Part shown: one piece after another, positions 6,643 through 10,720 of the stretch | Numbering within the stretch: position 1 is the first letter of the stretch | Layout: the number at the start of each line of letters is the position of its first letter | Source: Burkholderiales bacterium | GTDB lineage: Bacteria; Pseudomonadota; Gammaproteobacteria; Burkholderiales; Burkholderiaceae | NCBI GenBank assembly: GCA_947372535.1 | Contig: CANBUA010000162.1 | Location: 1-10,720, forward strand | Direction: 5' to 3' | Length of the DNA stretch: 10,720 nt | Notes under the pieces: generated by a model | The model's database searches: none | Seen by the model: the letters and a program-made list of their open reading frames with translations, nothing else | What the model was told of the DNA's origin: nothing | Program-made: the position numbers and the translations under genes

Positions 6643-7922
6643 GATTGCTTCTCCTTCTTGCCGGCGCTCTTTTTGCCGCTCGCCTTGCTACTGGCCTTTT
6701 CTGCCTTTTTGGTGGAAGCAGCACCCTTGTTGAGCCTTTCTACCGGCACATAAGGCCCGTGGTAGCCCAAAGTGATTGCCTCGGTCATGAAGCTTTCGAG
6801 GATCAAGCCGCCGGGTATGCGCAGGTTCGGGTTGGCCGACATGCCCAGCACCACCACCTTGCGGCCCTTGACCTCGGGGTTCAAGGTGCCATCGTCCTGC
6901 ACGAGGTCGCCATTGGAGAACACCGCCTGGCCCTTGCCCAGCACGAAATAGCTGATGCTGTCGGGCGCCATGCACAAAGGATGCGGCTGCGTGCTGCTCC
7001 AGGCCAGCAGGGATTCGTTCTCGTAGAGCACCGCGCAGGTCTCTTCGCCGGCCTTGAAGGTCACCGTGCCCAGGTCGAAGCCGCCGGTGGTGTCCACCTT
7101 GGCCGATTCGACCGTCGCGGGCCCGAACAAGACCTGCGCCGACACCCCCCATTCCGACTTCAAGGCCGCGATCACATCGTCCGCCGTTTTGAACTTGCCG
7201 GCCAGGAGTTCGCGCCCGAATGCCAGCGCCCGTGACAAGGTGCCACGAATGGGCAGGGCCTTGGCCAGCGTTTTCGGGTCCATCACCCACATGGCCAGGC
7301 CGCCGAATTCGTTGAACTGCGGCGCGCCCACGATGGGCCGCATCATCTGCTCGACGATCTCGGAGACATCCTGCTGATGCTGGTCTCCACCGCCCTTGCC
7401 CTCGCGCGGGGTCACGTCCAGTTCGACGATCAGGCCTTGCTGGCTGACCAGGAAGGCCGGACGCGGGCTCACATGCTCGGACGCATAGGTCAGCATGGGC
7501 AGCGAAGGCACGGCACGGCCGGCGCCGTCCGCATCAATCACCTTGAGGCCCAGTTTCGCCGCCACCAGGCAGGCCACGGTGAAGCCCAGGGCACCGCTCT
7601 CGGGCCCGACGACATAGGCCAGTTTCTTGCCCTGCGAGGCCAGGCGCGCCTGGACCTGCATGGCCGCCAGCACCGGGCCCACGGGGTACTTGGCCCCGTC
7701 GATGGCCTCGGGCGCACCCATGTAAGCCACCATCACCGATTCGCCTTCGGTGGCCTCTTCCACCGAGACCACCGTGACCGTGGCGCTCGGGTAATACGCG
7801 CCTTTTTTGAAGTTGGCGGCCAGGTGGCGGGCCGACACGACCGTGCCACCACCCCCACTGCCGAAGAAACATCCGCCCAGCAGCAAGGGCTCGAGATCCG
7901 CTTTCCCTAGTTCATAAGCCAT
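6639..7922 (-). CDS. DUF917 / S-methyl-thiohydantoin desulfurase family protein
   Basis: A 427-residue cytosolic protein of the DUF917 family. Recognisable features are the N-terminal LLLGGCFFGSGGGG (13-26), MVAYMGAPEAIDGAKYPVG, a GPESGALGFTVACLVAAKLGL block followed by VIDADGAGRAVPSLPM, and a C-terminal domain with KGRKVVVLGMSANPNLR. From memory, the family is now described as S-methyl thiohydantoin desulfurase-like, and members often sit beside hydantoinase/oxoprolinase and racemase genes. A hydrolytic role on a hydantoin-like ring is a family-level inference. Residues 400-427 form an unusual Lys/Ala/Ser tail with nine Lys. The start at 7922 has a strong AAGGAG 6 nt upstream. It lies 48 bp after the sigma54-type regulator and overlaps the racemase-like gene by 4 bp. 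Confidence 0.88.
   Translation of the reverse strand: MAYELGKADLEPLLLGGCFFGSGGGGTVVSARHLAANFKKGAYYPSATVTVVSVEEATEGESVMVAYMGAPEAIDGAKYPVGPVLAAMQVQARLASQGKKLAYVVGPESGALGFTVACLVAAKLGLKVIDADGAGRAVPSLPMLTYASEHVSPRPAFLVSQQGLIVELDVTPREGKGGGDQHQQDVSEIVEQMMRPIVGAPQFNEFGGLAMWVMDPKTLAKALPIRGTLSRALAFGRELLAGKFKTADDVIAALKSEWGVSAQVLFGPATVESAKVDTTGGFDLGTVTFKAGEETCAVLYENESLLAWSSTQPHPLCMAPDSISYFVLGKGQAVFSNGDLVQDDGTLNPEVKGRKVVVLGMSANPNLRIPGGLILESFMTEAITLGYHGPYVPVERLNKGAASTKKAEKASSKASGKKSAGKKEKQS
6651..6656 (-). promoter_or_regulatory. RBS of the racemase-like gene inside the DUF917 tail
   Basis: AAGGAG lies 8 nt before the ATG at 6642. It is made by the Lys-Glu-Lys codons at the end of the DUF917 reading frame. 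Together with the ATGA overlap this supports translational coupling of the two genes. Confidence 0.75.
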
Positions 7923-7970
7923 TCATATCTCCTTCTCCCACACAGGGGACAGGTTGGACAACAGGAATGG

Positions 7971-10253
7971 CTATGTTCGGAGTTCGCCCAGCTTTCTTAA
8001 GGCCCGATCAAAGCCGGGAAACGGGGCGTCCCGCTCGATGCCCTTGACCGCCTTGGCCAGAACGTCGGCGGCCTGGTTGACGCGATTGGTCCGCGCCAGC
8101 AGGTCCGCCAGGTGATTGGCCGCTTTCAGGCGTGCCGGCACCGAGCCCAGCGCATAGGCCGTGGACAAGGCGCCGCGCAATCCTTCCTCGGCGCCATCGA
8201 GGTCGCCCTGGGCCATCTTGGCGCGCCCCTGTACATCGAGCAATTCGGCCAGGTAGGCGCGGTCCTGGTGCTCCATCACCACGTCCAGCGCCTGCGCGAT
8301 CAGGCGGTCTGCCTCTTCGGCCTTGCCGGCTTGCAGCAGTAACTCGCCGTGCTTCCAGGCTTGGAAGGAGTAAAAAAGTTTGCCGCCGTTGCGCAGCACG
8401 TAGGTCTCGTAACCTTCGTTGATGGCCTCTTCGGCCTTGTCGAACTGACCGTGGTGCGCCAGGAAACAGCCGCGGAAGATCTGCCCGATGCCACGGTAGA
8501 ACACGAAGCCGTGCTTGGCCGACAGCAGCTCCAAATCCGTGGCCAGGGGCCCGAGTGCTTCGGTGTCTTCGAACAGGCAGGACAGCCAGGCCGCGCCCTG
8601 CAAGGCAATGACGCGGTTGAACGGGTGATCATGGGTTTCGCTGGAGCGCTTGAACAGCCGCGCTTGGGCCAGCTTGGCGCGGTGGAAATCGCCCAGGTGG
8701 AAACCTGCGAGCCCTTCGAAGGTCAGGGCCAGCCCGACCAAGTCGAAGCCTTGCGGCCCAGTCCGGTCTTCCTGGCCGACTGGCACCAGGCCGCCGCGGG
8801 TCAGGCAGGCCAGGGTCTCGGCGCTGTCGCCCAGCCAGAACAAGGTGTTGGCCATGGCGAAGTGGGCCTCGGCAAACAACGGCGCGTTGCCAAGGGACTG
8901 GGCGCGCTGGAGCATGTCCTGCGCCGTGCCCCGGGCCTTGCCCAGCTCCATGGTCATGAGCTGGGTGATCCAGATGCCGAACAACAAAGTGGTGAGTTCT
9001 TCTTCATCGACGATGCCATGGCCGGCCTTGAGAGCGGCTTCGTCGGCCTTCTTGGCATCGTTGCTCAACCAGCCATCGATGCTGCGCAGGCTCACGGCCA
9101 GCAAGCGGTGCAGGTCGAAGGTCATGCGCTGGGTTTCCATCTGCACGGCCGGCGCCTGCATCAGCTCCAGGCCGCGCATGAGCAGCGGTATGGCCTCGCG
9201 GAACTCGGAGGTGTCGATCATGCGCCGGGCCTCATCCAGGCACTGCTGGGCGGTCATGCGCTTGTCGTCGCGGGCCTGCATGCGCCGCTCGATGGCCTTG
9301 CGGCTGACGCCGAGCATTCGCGCGGCCGCCGTCTTGTTGCCACCCGACAGCGCCATGGCCCGGTTGATGAGCAACTGCTCGGTCGCCGCCAGCTTGTCGT
9401 CGCCTTCCAGGGACATCAGGGCATCGGCCAATGCGTCGGTCGAGACAAACTTGCCGCTGGCCGGGGCCAGGAAGGGCGCCAGGTCTTCAAGGTCGATGTG
9501 GCTGCGCTCGGCCAGTACGCCCAGGCGATCGACCAGGCTGCGCAACTGGCGCACATGGCCCGGCCATTCATGGCTTTGCAGGCGGTCCATGGCCTCGGCG
9601 CTGAAGGTCAAGGGGCGCGGCTGCAGGGTCGCAAAATAGCTCACCAAGGGCGGGATGTCCTCGCGGCGCTCGTCCAGACCGGGCAGGTTGAGCACGAAGA
9701 CGGCCAAACGGTAATACAGGTCCTCGCGGAACTTGCCCTCGCGCACCAGGACTTCCAGGTCACGGTGGGTGGCGGCCACCAAGCGCCCTTCGAACCGGCG
9801 CACCTCGGTCGAGCCCAGCGGGCGGAAGGTCCGCGTTTCCAGCACGCGCAGGAGTTTGGGCTGGAGATTGAGCGGCAACTCGCCCACTTCGTCCAGGAAC
9901 AGGGTGCCCGTGCCGGCCCGCTCGAAATGCCCGGCATGGCTGGCCACGGCCCCCGTGAACGCCCCCTTGGCATAGCCGAACAGCTCGGCCTCCACCAGGT
10001 TCTCGGGCAGGGCGCCGCAGTTCAGATCGACGAACGGGTCCTTGGGATCGCGGCCACGGTGGTGGATGAGTTGCGCCACCACCTCTTTGCCCGAGCCGGT
10101 CGGGCCCGAAATCAGAACAGGACGATCCGTGGGCGCCACGCGTTCGAGCAGGCGCAGTACGTGCGAGAACGCCAGCGACTTGCCGATGACTTTGGGGGGC
10201 GGGGTGAGATGGCGTGGAGGCGCCAGATGGTCTTCGGGATCGAAACGATTCAT
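7971..10253 (-). CDS. Sigma54-dependent activator with internal HTH and C-terminal TPR-like half
   Basis: A 760-residue transcription activator. The AAA+ domain begins almost at the N-terminus: Walker A GPTGSGKE (50-57), sigma54-contacting GAFTGA (97-102), Walker B TLFLDE (117-122), FREDLYYRL with the arginine finger (175-183), and WPGHVRQL (230-237), the usual WPGNVREL with two changes. A Fis-type HTH follows (NKTAAARMLGVSRKAIERRM, 306-325). About 430 further residues form helical TPR-like repeats (for example GQFDKAEEAINEGYETY, AGKAEEADRLIAQALDV and GDLDGAEEGLRGALSTA), resembling the C-terminal repeats of STAND/MalT-type regulators and some cyclases. There is no N-terminal sensor or receiver domain, so the TPR half probably carries regulation. 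It sits directly upstream of the DUF917-racemase pair, its likely target. ATG at 10253 lacks a clear Shine-Dalgarno. Confidence 0.92.
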   Translation of the reverse strand: MNRFDPEDHLAPPRHLTPPPKVIGKSLAFSHVLRLLERVAPTDRPVLISGPTGSGKEVVAQLIHHRGRDPKDPFVDLNCGALPENLVEAELFGYAKGAFTGAVASHAGHFERAGTGTLFLDEVGELPLNLQPKLLRVLETRTFRPLGSTEVRRFEGRLVAATHRDLEVLVREGKFREDLYYRLAVFVLNLPGLDERREDIPPLVSYFATLQPRPLTFSAEAMDRLQSHEWPGHVRQLRSLVDRLGVLAERSHIDLEDLAPFLAPASGKFVSTDALADALMSLEGDDKLAATEQLLINRAMALSGGNKTAAARMLGVSRKAIERRMQARDDKRMTAQQCLDEARRMIDTSEFREAIPLLMRGLELMQAPAVQMETQRMTFDLHRLLAVSLRSIDGWLSNDAKKADEAALKAGHGIVDEEELTTLLFGIWITQLMTMELGKARGTAQDMLQRAQSLGNAPLFAEAHFAMANTLFWLGDSAETLACLTRGGLVPVGQEDRTGPQGFDLVGLALTFEGLAGFHLGDFHRAKLAQARLFKRSSETHDHPFNRVIALQGAAWLSCLFEDTEALGPLATDLELLSAKHGFVFYRGIGQIFRGCFLAHHGQFDKAEEAINEGYETYVLRNGGKLFYSFQAWKHGELLLQAGKAEEADRLIAQALDVVMEHQDRAYLAELLDVQGRAKMAQGDLDGAEEGLRGALSTAYALGSVPARLKAANHLADLLARTNRVNQAADVLAKAVKGIERDAPFPGFDRALRKLGELRT

Positions 10254-10416
10254 GGATAGCAGACCAAACCACGAGAGGCAGTGAGCGCAGGATGCGCCTG
10301 AATCACTGACCCCACATCCTACCCCAGGCCCGTTTGGTCAGGCACCTCCCAAAGCTGGTGCTTTTGCGCCTTTGTTCCCAGCAAATGGCTGAGATTTCCG
10401 CGTCTCTGGCCTGCTT

Positions 10417-10437
10417 CATCTGCGCTTTTGGCAGATG
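10417..10437. repeat. 7-bp inverted repeat in the regulator/cysB spacer
   Basis: CATCTGC (10417-10423) and GCAGATG (10431-10437) are perfect inverted arms around a 7-bp centre GCTTTTG. It lies in the 258-bp divergent spacer between the sigma54-type regulator and the CysB-type gene. It could be a hairpin in a leader RNA or an operator. Symmetry is the only evidence. Confidence 0.35.
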
Positions 10438-10441
10438 CATA

Positions 10442-10463
10442 GAACAAAACAGTTGTTTTATTC
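10442..10463. promoter_or_regulatory. AT-rich 22-bp dyad upstream of the CysB-type gene
   Basis: GAACAAAACA (10442-10451) and TGTTTTATTC (10454-10463) are inverted with 9 of 10 positions matching around GT. The AT-rich composition stands out against the GC-rich surroundings. The site ends 48 bp before the ATG of the LysR-type gene, a usual place for autoregulation by a LysR protein. CysB sites are also AT-rich, but no firm consensus match is claimed. Confidence 0.45.
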
Positions 10464-10481
10464 ATATGTAGCGGGGGTCAA

Positions 10482-10498
10482 AATGCGCTTATCGCATT
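10482..10498. promoter_or_regulatory. 17-bp dyad just before the CysB-type RBS
   Basis: AATGCG (10482-10487) and CGCATT (10493-10498) are perfect inverted arms around CTTAT. The element ends immediately before the GAGGTG Shine-Dalgarno (10501-10506) of the LysR-type gene, so it could be a repressor site or a small 5'-UTR hairpin affecting translation. Confidence 0.4.
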
Positions 10499-10511
10499 AA
10501 GAGGTGGGTTC

Positions 10512-10720
10512 ATGAATTTTCAGCAGTTGCGTTCCGTTCGGGAAGCGGTCCGGCGCGGGTTCAACCTCACTGAGGTCGCCAATGCCCTGCACACCTCTCA
10601 GCCTGGCGTGAGTCGCCAGATCCGCGAATTGGAAGATGAACTGGGCATCGAGCTGTTCATCCGCTCTGGCAAGCGTCTGACCGGCATGACTGAGCCCGGT
10701 GTGCAAGTGCTGCCGATCAT
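10512..10720 (+). CDS. cysB: CysB-type LysR transcriptional regulator (5' part)
   Basis: The first 69 residues of a LysR-family regulator, cut by the right edge. The winged HTH is clear: MNFQQLRSVREAV, then LTEVANALHTSQPGVSRQI, then RELEDELGIELFIRSGKRL and TGMTEPG. The TSQPG(V/I)S-R/K-Q...LEDELGI...RSGK-LT pattern is that of CysB/Cbl, distinct from general LysR proteins. CysB controls sulfate and alternative-sulfur assimilation in response to O- or N-acetylserine. The effector domain is outside the window, so Cbl-like or other CysB-family roles remain possible. ATG at 10512 follows GAGGTG with good spacing. It is divergent from the sigma54-type regulator. Confidence 0.85.
   Translation, partial: MNFQQLRSVREAVRRGFNLTEVANALHTSQPGVSRQIRELEDELGIELFIRSGKRLTGMTEPGVQVLPI

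Noticed and set aside
5758..6753. 331-codon plus-strand frame starting in the AT-rich spacer
   Set aside because: Most of it is antisense to the racemase-like gene, which carries family motifs, and its own translation shows no domain.
7923..7970. Sigma54 promoter in the gap between the regulator and the DUF917 gene
   Set aside because: No GG-N10-GC spacing is present on the minus strand here. The gap holds only repeated CCTGT words and a strong ribosome site.
8349..10259. 636-codon open frame on the plus strand opposite the sigma54-type regulator
   Set aside because: It is a mirror frame of a gene with unmistakable AAA+ and HTH motifs. Its translation is Gly/Gln/His/Ala-rich with no recognisable domain, as expected for antisense of GC-rich coding DNA.

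Overview
The window is GC-rich and densely coding, about 64% GC by eye. Its gene content (thiL-pgpA-pncC block, MAPEG protein, CysB-type LysR regulator, sigma54-dependent activator) suggests a beta-proteobacterium, most likely Burkholderiales and plausibly Comamonadaceae-like. This placement is inferred from protein style and gene order; there is no rRNA or other decisive marker.

Layout from left to right. (i) The 3' end of an unidentified plus-strand gene (2-172) meets a minus-strand protein built from three GAF-like units (163-1104). (ii) That gene diverges from a 12-TM MFS transporter of Fsr-like type (1185-2447) across an 80-bp spacer containing a nested dyad. (iii) A small minus-strand membrane-anchored basic protein (2470-2766) converges on the transporter. 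(iv) A plus-strand housekeeping block follows: MAPEG protein (3014-3442), thiL (3480-4502), pgpA (4499-5113, overlapping thiL by 4 bp) and pncC (5161-5670). It covers thiamine diphosphate synthesis, phosphatidylglycerol synthesis and NMN salvage. The spacer upstream of the block has a 20-bp dyad and a tandem 9-bp repeat. (v) A relatively AT-rich 249-bp convergent spacer (5671-5919) holds a possible terminator and a perfect 12-bp inverted repeat. (vi) A minus-strand accessory cluster spans 10253 to 5920: a sigma54-type activator, a DUF917/S-methyl-thiohydantoin-desulfurase-family protein, and an Asp/Glu (hydantoin) racemase-superfamily protein. (vii) A divergent CysB-type regulator (10512 onward) is cut by the window edge, and its upstream region contains three dyads.

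The most interesting part is (vi). The DUF917-family and racemase-family genes are translationally coupled by an ATGA overlap and lie just downstream of the activator. The activator has the order AAA+ (with GAFTGA), then HTH, then a long TPR-like C-terminal half, instead of the usual N-terminal sensor and C-terminal HTH. The racemase-like protein has Asp where the first catalytic Cys is expected, although the second Cys is kept, so it may not be a racemase. The family memberships point to catabolism of a hydantoin-like or S-alkyl-thiohydantoin-like ring compound. The substrate cannot be read from the sequence. The neighbouring cysB-type gene could be a link to sulfur metabolism or simply chance.
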